A stretch of DNA of 8,914 nt from Erysipelotrichaceae bacterium UBA4808 (lineage in GTDB: Bacteria; Bacillota_I; Bacilli_A; Erysipelotrichales; Erysipelotrichaceae), in the NCBI GenBank assembly GCA_002402585.1, contig DHGC01000082.1:397-9310 (forward strand), given 5' to 3'. The translations under genes and the position numbers were made by a program. Positions 1-6,452 of this stretch are shown piece after piece. The first letter of the stretch is position 1. Every line of letters starts with the position of its first letter. Under the pieces are notes generated by a model that saw only the letters and a program-made list of their open reading frames with translations, was not told the DNA's origin and did not search any database.

Positions 1-719
1 AACTCTTGAGTGCTAACGGCTTTGATGGCGATAATGCGCCTGTTATCCGCGGTTCTGCATTGAAGGGTGGCGAAGGCGATCCAAAATGGGAACCTAAGTT
101 GGGTGAATTGATGGATGCAGTTGATGCATACATTCCTAACCCAGTTCGTGAAACGGACAAGCCTTTCTTGATGAGCGTTGAAGATGTCTTCACGATCACT
201 GGTCGTGGTACTGTTGCGACAGGTCGTGTTGAACGTGGTATGTTGAAATTGTCTGAAGAAGTTGAAATCGTTGGTTTGCATGACACGAAGAAAACCGTTG
301 TTACGGGTATCGAAATGTTCCGCAAATTGTTAGACTTCGCTTCTGCTGGTGATAACATCGGTGCATTGCTCCGTGGTGTCAACCGTGATGAAATCGAACG
401 TGGACAAGTCTTGGCAAAACCAGGATCCGTTAAACCTCACACTCAATTCAAAGCGCAAGTTTACGTTTTGAGTAAAGAAGAAGGCGGACGTCACACACCA
501 TTCGTTGCGAACTACCGTCCTCAATTCTACTTCCGTACGACAGACGTTACGGGTGTTATCAAATTGCCAGAAGGCGTTGAAATGGTTATGCCAGGTGACA
601 ACGTCGAAATGGAAGTTACTTTGATCGCTCCAATCGCTGTTGAACAAGGTACGACTTTCTCCATCCGTGAAGGTGGCCGTACTGTCGGTGCTGGAAACGT
701 TATTTCCATCATCGCTTAA
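1..719 (+). CDS. tuf: Elongation factor Tu, 3' part (5' end outside window)
   Basis: EF-Tu is the cytoplasmic GTPase that delivers aminoacyl-tRNA to the ribosomal A site. The reading frame is open from the left edge (first full codon at 3-5) to TAA at 717-719, giving about 238 residues. These correspond to roughly residue 156 to the C-terminus in E. coli numbering. Visible in order: the end of the GTPase domain with the guanine-recognition motif GSALK; domain 2 with TGRGTVATGRVERG; domain 3 with GGRHTPF, YRPQFYFRTTDVTG and the C-terminal REGGRTVGAG. The TTG at 6-8 is not a start: the residues before it (LLSANGF) match the internal EF-Tu sequence, so the gene continues upstream out of the window. 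In Firmicutes tuf normally closes the str operon (rpsL-rpsG-fusA-tuf). The terminator directly after the stop fits that position. Confidence 0.98.
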   Translation, partial: LLSANGFDGDNAPVIRGSALKGGEGDPKWEPKLGELMDAVDAYIPNPVRETDKPFLMSVEDVFTITGRGTVATGRVERGMLKLSEEVEIVGLHDTKKTVVTGIEMFRKLLDFASAGDNIGALLRGVNRDEIERGQVLAKPGSVKPHTQFKAQVYVLSKEEGGRHTPFVANYRPQFYFRTTDVTGVIKLPEGVEMVMPGDNVEMEVTLIAPIAVEQGTTFSIREGGRTVGAGNVISIIA

Positions 720-733
720 CCAGTTTAAAGCTT

Positions 734-762
734 AAAGCCAGTTTATACTGGCTTTTTTCTTT
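734..762 (+). terminator. Intrinsic terminator of tuf
   Basis: The sequence shows a perfect 9-bp stem, AAAGCCAGT (734-742) and ACTGGCTTT (747-755), with loop TTAT. It runs into a T-rich tract (753-762, TTTTTTCTTT). It begins 15 nt after the tuf stop and points in the same direction. Confidence 0.93.
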
Positions 763-764
763 GT

Positions 765-793
765 AAAGAAAGACATCCATTTGGGATGTCTTT
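765..793 (-). terminator. Intrinsic terminator of the minus-strand aminotransferase
   Basis: A perfect 10-bp stem is formed by AAAGACATCC (769-778) and GGATGTCTTT (784-793) with a 5-nt loop. Read on the minus strand it is followed by CTTT (768-765), making a TTTCTTT tract. The first arm overlaps the stop codon of the aminotransferase (792-794), so the hairpin starts inside the gene. It faces the tuf terminator, and together they insulate two convergent genes in about 60 bp. Confidence 0.82.
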
Positions 794-1970
794 AGATGCT
801 TTGTTGAATTAGATTACCTAAACGCTTAATTCCTTCTAGGATACGTTCAGGAGTTTCGTTTGCGAAGCTTAAGCGTAATGTATTCGTATCTTGTTCATTA
901 ACATAGAACGGATCACCAGGCACAAAAACGACCTTTACCTTGACCGCCTCATAAAACAATTTTACGGATGATATGCCTTCGGGTAATTCCACCCAGATGA
1001 ACATGCCACCATTGCTTGGATATACTTTGACTTCATTTGGGAAATAGATTTGTATTGCTTCTAACATAATGTGATGTTGTGAAGCATAGCGTTCTCTAAG
1101 TTTATTTAAGTGATCATCGTAATCATAGTCATAAAGATAATTAACTAAGATTCTTTGATCAAGCGAACTTGAATGAAGATCACTGGCTTCTTTAGCAGTA
1201 AACAACTTCTTATACACTTCTTTACTGGCACTCACCCAGCCGACACGCATCCCCGGTGAGATCGTCTTAGAGAAACTTCCCAATAAAATCGATCGATCCT
1301 TTAAGTGTGTGCTAATCGGATGTTGAACGTTACCTTCGTAATAAAGTTCGTTATAAGGATCATCTTCAACTAAGACGACATCGTGCTTCTTAAGAAGTTC
1401 AGCGACTGCAAAGCGCTTTTCTTGGCTGTAAGAGATTCCGCTGGGATTTTGAAAGCTTGGTATCAAATAAATCAATTTAGGATTGAATTGAACAATTTTC
1501 GTCTCTAATTCAACAAGATCAATCCCATTCTCTTGTAGTTTCACGGTTTGGATATCCACATCATACGAAGTGAATGTTTGAATCGCACCAAGATATGAAG
1601 GTTCTTCAATAAGAATCGTATCACCCGGTTCTAGAAAGACTTTACCAATGTAATCCAAGGCTTGTTGGGACCCACTGGTGATTAAAATCTGGTCAGCTGG
1701 TACTTCTAAATCTTGACGGACTCGATAACGTTCAGAGATGAACCTACGTAAGTCTAAATCACCATTCGTCGTTGCGTATTGTAAAACAGAGCTTCCTTCA
1801 TGAGTAAAGACTTTCTGAGCACTGGCTTGGAGTTCAAGCAATGGGAATGTAGATGGATTAGGGAAACCACCTGAAAAGGAGATGACTTCTTTATCTTGTA
1901 AGTACTTGAAGATTTCTGTAATAAAGGAATCTTGTGTCAATTGTGCTCGACGTGCAAAACGATAGTCCAT
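792..1970 (-). CDS. PLP-dependent class I/II aminotransferase, LysN/ARO8-like
   Basis: This 392-residue cytoplasmic fold-type I transaminase should exchange an amino group between an amino acid and a 2-oxo acid, probably using glutamate/2-oxoglutarate. The N-terminal SGGFPNPSTFP (33-43) is typical of the LysN/ARO8 group (2-aminoadipate and aromatic aminotransferases, and the catalytic half of MocR regulators). TSGSQQALD (98-106) is the phosphate-side loop, followed by NPSG (Asn175), EDDPY (202-206), the PLP lysine Lys235 in GSFSKTISPG, and the substrate-carboxylate arginine Arg366 in LRLSF. No GntR-type helix-turn-helix precedes the domain, so it is an enzyme and not a MocR regulator. The ATG at 1970 has GAGGT four to five bases upstream on the minus strand. 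It is divergent from the acn-icd-cit operon, which makes 2-oxoglutarate, the usual co-substrate of this family. The exact amino acid substrate cannot be read from the sequence. Confidence 0.93.
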   Translation of the reverse strand: MDYRFARRAQLTQDSFITEIFKYLQDKEVISFSGGFPNPSTFPLLELQASAQKVFTHEGSSVLQYATTNGDLDLRRFISERYRVRQDLEVPADQILITSGSQQALDYIGKVFLEPGDTILIEEPSYLGAIQTFTSYDVDIQTVKLQENGIDLVELETKIVQFNPKLIYLIPSFQNPSGISYSQEKRFAVAELLKKHDVVLVEDDPYNELYYEGNVQHPISTHLKDRSILLGSFSKTISPGMRVGWVSASKEVYKKLFTAKEASDLHSSSLDQRILVNYLYDYDYDDHLNKLRERYASQHHIMLEAIQIYFPNEVKVYPSNGGMFIWVELPEGISSVKLFYEAVKVKVVFVPGDPFYVNEQDTNTLRLSFANETPERILEGIKRLGNLIQQSI

Positions 1971-1994
1971 GGGTTACCTCAACTTAATGGTTCA

Positions 1995-2023
1995 ATTAAA
2001 GCATATCCAGGGATAACTGACAA
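1995..2023 (-). promoter_or_regulatory. Sigma-A-type promoter of the aminotransferase
   Basis: On the minus strand: -35 TTGTCA (2023-2018, 5 of 6 consensus), a 17-nt spacer, then -10 TTTAAT (2000-1995, 5 of 6) preceded by TGC, an extended -10. Transcription should start near 1988, giving a leader of about 18 nt that contains the GAGGT ribosome binding site. The -35 box abuts the CodY-like site at 2024-2049. Confidence 0.72.
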
Positions 2024-2049
2024 TATTTTCAGAAAACTTTCAGAAAACT
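2024..2049. promoter_or_regulatory. Tandem CodY-box-like operator in the divergent control region
   Basis: Two direct repeats of TTTCAGAAAAC lie head to tail (2027-2037 and 2038-2048, period 11 bp). Each is centred on a palindrome: TTTTC-A-GAAAA (2026-2036, perfect) and CTTTC-A-GAAAA (2037-2047, one mismatched pair). Against the published CodY consensus AATTTTCWGAAAATT, the 15-mers at 2024-2038 and 2035-2049 each match 13 of 15 positions. CodY is the Firmicutes global regulator sensing branched-chain amino acids and GTP. The site sits between the promoters of the aminotransferase and the aconitase operon and could control both. That CodY is the binding protein is inferred from the motif; no codY gene is visible in this window. 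Confidence 0.62.
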
Positions 2050-2052
2050 ATC

Positions 2053-2081
2053 TTGTTTATATGGCTAAGTAGTCATAGAAT
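2053..2081 (+). promoter_or_regulatory. Candidate promoter of the acn-icd-cit operon
   Basis: TTGTTT (2053-2058, 3 of 6) is followed after 17 nt by TAGAAT (2076-2081, 5 of 6). A start near 2088 would leave a short leader holding the GGAG site at 2094. An alternative is TTTTCA (2026-2031) with TATCTT (2049-2054), also 17 nt apart, which would lie directly over the CodY-like repeats. I cannot decide between them from sequence alone. Confidence 0.35.
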
Positions 2082-2093
2082 GAATGTATCCTT

Positions 2094-2107
2094 GGAGAAA
2101 TACGATG
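2094..2107 (+). promoter_or_regulatory. Ribosome binding site that fixes the aconitase start at 2105
   Basis: GGAG at 2094-2097 lies 7 nt before the ATG at 2105. An in-frame ATG at 2084 would add seven residues (MYPWRNT) but has no purine-rich site before it and may lie upstream of the transcription start. The downstream N-terminus, MKKSLSTKIF, looks like the usual beginning of this family. Confidence 0.75.
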
Positions 2108-4018
2108 AAAAAGAGTTTAAGTACTAAGATATTCGAACAAAATCTTTTAAAAGGACAATTGATCGCCGGTCAAGAGATCCAATTGAAAGTGAATCAAACA
2201 CTTACGCAAGATACTACAGGTACAATGGCATACCTGCAATTTTTAGCCATGGATGTCGAGCATGTCCAAACCGATTTAAGTGTTGCTTATATTGATCACA
2301 ACATGCTTCAAACCGGCTTTGAGAATGCGGATGATCATGCTTTCATTCAATCCGTTGCTCAGAAACATGGCATCATCTTTAGCAAGCCTGGAGCGGGCAT
2401 CTGTCATCAGGTTCACTTGGAACGTTTTGCAAAACCTGGGACGATTTTATTAGGGTCCGACAGTCATACACCGACCGCAGGGGGTTTGGGATCCATTGCG
2501 ATTGGAATGGGTGGTTTGGACGTGGCTGTTGCCATGGCAACGGGGATGACTACGATCGTTATGCCAAGAATATTCAATATTAATTTAATCAATCAACCAC
2601 ATTCTTATATAAATGGTAAGGATATCATTCTCAAAGTCTTACAACAGCTTAACGTTACAGGTGGGGTTGGTTTTATCATGGAATACAGCGGCAATGGGCT
2701 TCAATATCTAAGTGTCACCGATCGTGCAACCGTGTGTAACATGGGCGCAGAACTGGGTGCGACGACATCCATTTTTCCGAGTGACAAAAACACGCTACGC
2801 TATTTGAGCCAACAGGGTCGTGCTGAGGATTACTTGGCATTAGCTGCGGATGAAGATGCAGTGTACGATCAAACACTTACGATTGATTTGAGCTTGCTCA
2901 AACCCATGGTTGCTCAACCCCATATGCCAGACAATGTGGTTGAAGTTCATGACATTGAAGGTTTAAAGGTCGATCAGGTTGCGGTTGGTAGTTGCACAAA
3001 CTCTTCCTATACCGATATGATGAAAGTTGTGGAAATCCTAAAAGGGAAGACGATTCACCCGGATGTCAGTCTGGTTATTTCACCTGGTTCTGCAAATATA
3101 TTGCGATTATTATCGGAAAATGGTGGTTTATCGACCTTGATTTCTGCAGGTGCACGCATCTTGGAATCATCTTGTGGTCCATGTATTGGAATGGGGCAAG
3201 CTCCGCGTTCGAATGGAATCTCAGTGCGTTCGTTCAATCGAAACTTCAAAGGTCGATCTGGAACATCCAATGCCCAAGTGTATCTGGTCTCACCTGAAAC
3301 GGCTGCGGCTTCGGCGCTTATGGGTGTCTTGAGTGATCCAAGTCGTCTTGACTTGAATTTAGATATACAAGAACCGGATTCATTTGGCAAAGTCGATGGT
3401 TATTTCATCTATCCAAGTGAAGACCCGCGTTCAATCGAAATCGCATTAGGTCCTAATATTCAACCTTTCCCTAAAGCGCAAGCACTCGTCAATCAATTTG
3501 TTAGCCAAATCGTCTTAATAACCAAAGACAATGTGACGACGGATGATATCGTACCTTCCTATGCGAAACTTTTACCCTATCGTTCAAATATTCCTTACTT
3601 AGCAGATTATTGTTTCCATGGGACAGACCCTGACTTTGTTCAACGTGTCAAAGGACTAGAAGGAGGCATCATCATTGGGGGTGAAAACTATGGTCAAGGT
3701 TCATCGCGTGAACACGCAGCACTCATTCCTTTATATTTGGGCATCAAGGCTGTATTGGCAAAGAGCTATGCACGTATCCATCGTTCCAATTTGATTAATG
3801 TGGGGATTCTCCCTTTGGTCATTGAGGAAAATGATTTTGATCTTTTGGATGAACTTGAACTCAATGATCTCATTGAACATATTAAACAGGATGAAAGTTT
3901 TACTGTCTTTAACAAAACCAAGCAGAAAGCTATTCGAGTCAAACTCAATGCGACAGCTCGGGAACGTGAAATTTTAATTCAAGGAGGCTATTTGAACTAT
4001 GCTAAATCCATTGCATAA
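2105..4018 (+). CDS. acn: Aconitate hydratase, short form (Aquifex-type)
   Basis: Aconitase interconverts citrate and isocitrate through cis-aconitate using a [4Fe-4S] cluster, in the cytoplasm. From the ATG at 2105 it is 637 residues, matching the compact aconitase group (about 640-660) and shorter than AcnA/IRP-type enzymes (about 890). Numbering from 2105: QTLTQDTTGTM with Gln35; Asp64-His65; His101 in ICHQVH; SDSHTPTAGG with Asp119 and His121; Glu216 in GAELGATTS; cluster cysteines Cys297 (GSCTNS), Cys357 and Cys360 (SSCGPCIGMG); Arg379 and Arg384 in FNRNFKGR; Arg493 in LPYRSN; and the C-terminal swivel motif GQGSSREHAAL with catalytic Ser533 and Arg535. The conserved TTDHI motif reads TTDDI (Asp480 kept, the usual His is Asp481). 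The Fe-S and active-site set is otherwise complete, so it should be active. The 3' end overlaps the next gene by 20 bp. The alternative start at 2084 gives 644 residues. Confidence 0.95.
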   Translation: MKKSLSTKIFEQNLLKGQLIAGQEIQLKVNQTLTQDTTGTMAYLQFLAMDVEHVQTDLSVAYIDHNMLQTGFENADDHAFIQSVAQKHGIIFSKPGAGICHQVHLERFAKPGTILLGSDSHTPTAGGLGSIAIGMGGLDVAVAMATGMTTIVMPRIFNINLINQPHSYINGKDIILKVLQQLNVTGGVGFIMEYSGNGLQYLSVTDRATVCNMGAELGATTSIFPSDKNTLRYLSQQGRAEDYLALAADEDAVYDQTLTIDLSLLKPMVAQPHMPDNVVEVHDIEGLKVDQVAVGSCTNSSYTDMMKVVEILKGKTIHPDVSLVISPGSANILRLLSENGGLSTLISAGARILESSCGPCIGMGQAPRSNGISVRSFNRNFKGRSGTSNAQVYLVSPETAAASALMGVLSDPSRLDLNLDIQEPDSFGKVDGYFIYPSEDPRSIEIALGPNIQPFPKAQALVNQFVSQIVLITKDNVTTDDIVPSYAKLLPYRSNIPYLADYCFHGTDPDFVQRVKGLEGGIIIGGENYGQGSSREHAALIPLYLGIKAVLAKSYARIHRSNLINVGILPLVIEENDFDLLDELELNDLIEHIKQDESFTVFNKTKQKAIRVKLNATAREREILIQGGYLNYAKSIA

Positions 4019-5048
4019 AAACATTGTCACCTTAATCCCGGGTGATGGCATCGGGCCTGAAATCACAGCATCCATGAAACAAGTTGTGAATGCATTGGAT
4101 GTGGATATCCTATGGGAAGAACACAATGCAGGTTTGAAAGTGTTTGAAGAAACAGGTGCCCTTGTACCTCAATCAATCTACGATAGCTTCGAGAAAAATA
4201 AAGTTGCTTTAAAAGGGCCCATTACAACACCTATTGGGACGGGCTTTCGTAGTATCAATGTCGAACTACGCAAACGCTATGATCTCTATGCTTGTGTACG
4301 CCCCATTCAATCAATTGGTAATGTACCGAGTCATTATCAGAATGTGGACATTGTGTTGTTTCGCGAGAATACCGAAGATTTGTATATGGGTCTAGAAGAG
4401 AAGATCGGTGATGATGAAGCACGTAGCATCAAAGTCATCACACGTCCTGCAAGCAAACGAATCGCAATCGCTGCTTTTGAATATGCACTCAAACACAATC
4501 GAAAGAAAGTCACGGTCGTAACCAAGGCAAACATCATGAAGCTAAGTGATGGTTTGTTTCTGGATACGGTTCGGGATGTCTCAAAACACTATCCAACGAT
4601 TGAATTCACAGAAATTCTTATCGATAACATGTGCATGCAGATGGTCTTGAACCCCAATCAGTTCGATGTGGTGGTAACGGAAAATCTCTATGGAGACATC
4701 TTATCCGACTTAGGTGCTGCACTTGTCGGTGGTTTGGGTTTTGTACCAGGTGCAAACATCGGTGTCGACAAAGCTTTATTTGAAGCAACGCATGGATCTG
4801 CACCGGACATCGCAGGTATGGGTATCGCGAATCCAACAGCGATGTTGATGAGTACAGCTATGATGCTGGATTATCTTAACTATAATAAGCAAGCAGCGTC
4901 ATTGCGCTATGCTATTGATCAATTGTATCGAGATGAAGCGAATTTTACCAAGGACATCAAAGGCCCATTGAATACACATGAATATACAGCGAAGCTGATT
5001 CAAATCATCCAAGCTTCAAGAGGTAAAGTAAATGCCAAAACAGAATGA
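3999..5048 (+). CDS. icd: Isocitrate dehydrogenase, NAD-type
   Basis: This enzyme converts isocitrate to 2-oxoglutarate and CO2 with a divalent metal. The 349-residue protein belongs to the isocitrate/isopropylmalate dehydrogenase family. Substrate side: Ser85 and Asn87 in FRSINVELR correspond to E. coli Ser113/Asn115, which mark isocitrate over isopropylmalate enzymes. Arg91, Arg101 and Arg122 (FRENTEDLYMG), catalytic Tyr129 and Lys176 (VTKANIMK), and metal-site Asp209, Asp233 and Asp237 (NLYGDILSD) are all present. Cofactor side: THGSAPDIAG has Asp270-Ile271 where NADP enzymes such as E. coli Icd carry Lys344-Tyr345, so NAD+ is predicted. The start ATG lies inside the aconitase 3' end (20-bp overlap) with AAGGAGG at 3981-3987. 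It overlaps citrate synthase by 17 bp. Its TGA stop implies the standard code. Homoisocitrate dehydrogenase is less likely given Ser85/Asn87. Confidence 0.94.
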   Translation: MLNPLHKNIVTLIPGDGIGPEITASMKQVVNALDVDILWEEHNAGLKVFEETGALVPQSIYDSFEKNKVALKGPITTPIGTGFRSINVELRKRYDLYACVRPIQSIGNVPSHYQNVDIVLFRENTEDLYMGLEEKIGDDEARSIKVITRPASKRIAIAAFEYALKHNRKKVTVVTKANIMKLSDGLFLDTVRDVSKHYPTIEFTEILIDNMCMQMVLNPNQFDVVVTENLYGDILSDLGAALVGGLGFVPGANIGVDKALFEATHGSAPDIAGMGIANPTAMLMSTAMMLDYLNYNKQAASLRYAIDQLYRDEANFTKDIKGPLNTHEYTAKLIQIIQASRGKVNAKTE

Positions 5049-6390
5049 TTTTGAGCAGCATATTGAGTCATGGTCGAAAATCATTGAAGAAAGAAATACG
5101 ATTGATCCCAAACTCTATCCTCAACACAACATCAAACGAGGTTTAAGAAACGAGAATGGAACAGGTGTTTTAGTCGGGATAACGCGGGTGGGATCCGTCA
5201 TCGGCTATCGCAAAGAGAATGATGTGAAGATACCGATCGATGGTCAACTCTTTTATCGTGGATATAATCTCTTTGATTTGGTCGAAGGGTTTCAGAAGGA
5301 AAAACGTTTGGGTTTTGAAGAAACAATATACTTGCTCTTGTTTGGGAAGTGTCCGAATGCACAAGAACTTATGGAATTCAATCAAGCTCTCGAAATTCGC
5401 AGAGAATTGCCACGCAATTATAAAGAAGATGTGATCATCAAGATTCCGGCACCAAACATCATGAATAAACTTCAGCGTGCGATTTTAACCTTATATTCGT
5501 ATGATGAAAATCCAGACGATGTCAGTGTGAACAATGTCTTACGTCAATCCATTGATTTGATTGCAAAACTTCCGCTCTTGGCAGCTTACAGTTACCAAGT
5601 CAAACGGCATGCCTTCAATCATGAAAGTTTAGTGATCCATCGTCCCATAAAAGGCGTCGGAACAGCTGAAAACTTTCTCCATTTGATTCGACCAGATGGC
5701 CGTTACACCCGAGAAGAAGTTGAAACCTTGGATTTGTTGCTGGTGCTCCAAGCAGAACATGGGGGTGGTAATAATTCGAGTTTTGCGACCCATGTCGTCT
5801 CATCTACCGGTACGGATACTTACTCTGCGATTGCGACTGCTTTAGGCTCATTAAAGGGCCCTAAACATGGAGGTGCGAATAAGATGGTGGCGGAGATGTT
5901 TGCGAACATCAAAGCAGCGGTGGGTTTGAACTATACAGATGACAAACTTCGAACGTATCTGCGTAGAATACTAAGTAAAGAAGCATTTGATCAAAAAGGT
6001 CTGCTTTATGGCTTGGGTCATGCGGTTTACACCTTGTCTGATCCAAGAGCAATCATCTTAAAGCAAAAAGCAGAACAATTGGCTCTTCACAAAGATCGGA
6101 TTAAAGAGTACAATCTCTATGCGGACATTGAACGGATCGGATGTGAACTCTTGAATGAGAAAGTCAAGAATGACAATGCGATGGCAGCCAATGTGGACTT
6201 CTATGCAGGCTTCGTCATGGATATGCTCAATATTCCAGAAGATCTCTACACGCCCGTCTTTGCGATCAGTCGCATTGCTGGATGGTCAGCCCATCGCTTG
6301 GAACAAATCCTCGATGACAAGATCATGCGCCCAGCTTACATCACCTTAGGCGATGAGCAGACGTATTATCCACTTGAAGAAAGAAAATAG
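5032..6390 (+). CDS. Citrate synthase (citrate/2-methylcitrate synthase family, clostridial-type)
   Basis: The enzyme condenses oxaloacetate with acetyl-CoA to citrate, feeding the two enzymes encoded upstream. It has 452 residues, longer than the usual 370-430. The extra length is mainly an N-terminal segment of about 40 residues before GLRNENGTGVLVG, as I recall from clostridial relatives. Active-site set: AEHGGGNNSSFATHV (242-255), first catalytic histidine His279 in GPKHGGAN, second His330 in GLGHAVYTLSDPRA, and catalytic Asp389 in NVDFYAGFVMD; the C-terminal IAGWSAHRLEQ follows. The arginine of the common GHRVY motif is Ala331 here, which I believe is normal in this subgroup. The start at 5032 is preceded by AAGAGGT (5018-5024) inside icd, with a 17-bp overlap. 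A 2-methylcitrate synthase role cannot be excluded by motifs, but acn and icd in the same operon favour citrate. Confidence 0.94.
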   Translation: MPKQNDFEQHIESWSKIIEERNTIDPKLYPQHNIKRGLRNENGTGVLVGITRVGSVIGYRKENDVKIPIDGQLFYRGYNLFDLVEGFQKEKRLGFEETIYLLLFGKCPNAQELMEFNQALEIRRELPRNYKEDVIIKIPAPNIMNKLQRAILTLYSYDENPDDVSVNNVLRQSIDLIAKLPLLAAYSYQVKRHAFNHESLVIHRPIKGVGTAENFLHLIRPDGRYTREEVETLDLLLVLQAEHGGGNNSSFATHVVSSTGTDTYSAIATALGSLKGPKHGGANKMVAEMFANIKAAVGLNYTDDKLRTYLRRILSKEAFDQKGLLYGLGHAVYTLSDPRAIILKQKAEQLALHKDRIKEYNLYADIERIGCELLNEKVKNDNAMAANVDFYAGFVMDMLNIPEDLYTPVFAISRIAGWSAHRLEQILDDKIMRPAYITLGDEQTYYPLEERK

Positions 6391-6397
6391 TTGAAAC

Positions 6398-6430
6398 AAA
6401 GCGAGTACAAAAAGTTCTTGCTTTTTATTT
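6398..6430 (+). terminator. Intrinsic terminator of the acn-icd-cit operon
   Basis: AAAGCGAGTAC (6398-6408) and GTTCTTGCTTT (6414-6424) pair with one G-U pair and one T-T mismatch around an AAAAA loop, followed by TTTTTATTT (6422-6430). It starts 8 nt after the citrate synthase stop. Its descending arm contains the probable -35 of the following S10 promoter. Confidence 0.82.
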
Positions 6431-6446
6431 GACAGAGCAGTATAAT
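6418..6446 (+). promoter_or_regulatory. Promoter of the S10 ribosomal protein operon
   Basis: A perfect -10 TATAAT lies at 6441-6446. At 17-nt spacing the -35 is TTGCTT (6418-6423, first three bases consensus), inside the terminator stem. Transcription should start near 6453, giving a leader of about 124 nt before rpsJ. A perfect TTGACA at 6429-6434 lies only 6 nt from the -10 and cannot serve as its -35. Confidence 0.72.
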
Positions 6447-6452
6447 ATTGAA

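Noticed and set aside
6..8. TTG start codon for a short EF-Tu-like gene
   Set aside because: The frame is open to the window edge and the residues before it match internal EF-Tu sequence, so tuf is cut by the window, not truncated.
2084..2104. Upstream aconitase start at ATG 2084
   Set aside because: It has no ribosome binding site, while ATG 2105 has GGAG at the right distance and gives the typical N-terminus.
2992..3390. Open frames of 60-111 codons in other frames inside the aconitase gene
   Set aside because: They lie wholly within a well-identified gene, lack ribosome binding sites and resemble no known protein.
792..6390. Aminoadipate-type lysine biosynthesis cluster (LysN-like aminotransferase, aconitase and isocitrate/homoisocitrate dehydrogenase family)
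   Set aside because: The condensing enzyme is a true citrate synthase and not a homocitrate synthase. The dehydrogenase has the isocitrate Ser/Asn signature, and no LysX, LysW, LysY or LysZ is present.
6429..6434. Perfect TTGACA just before TATAAT in the S10 promoter region
   Set aside because: It is only 6 nt from the -10, and no acceptable -10 lies 16-18 nt downstream of it, so it is probably a coincidental match.
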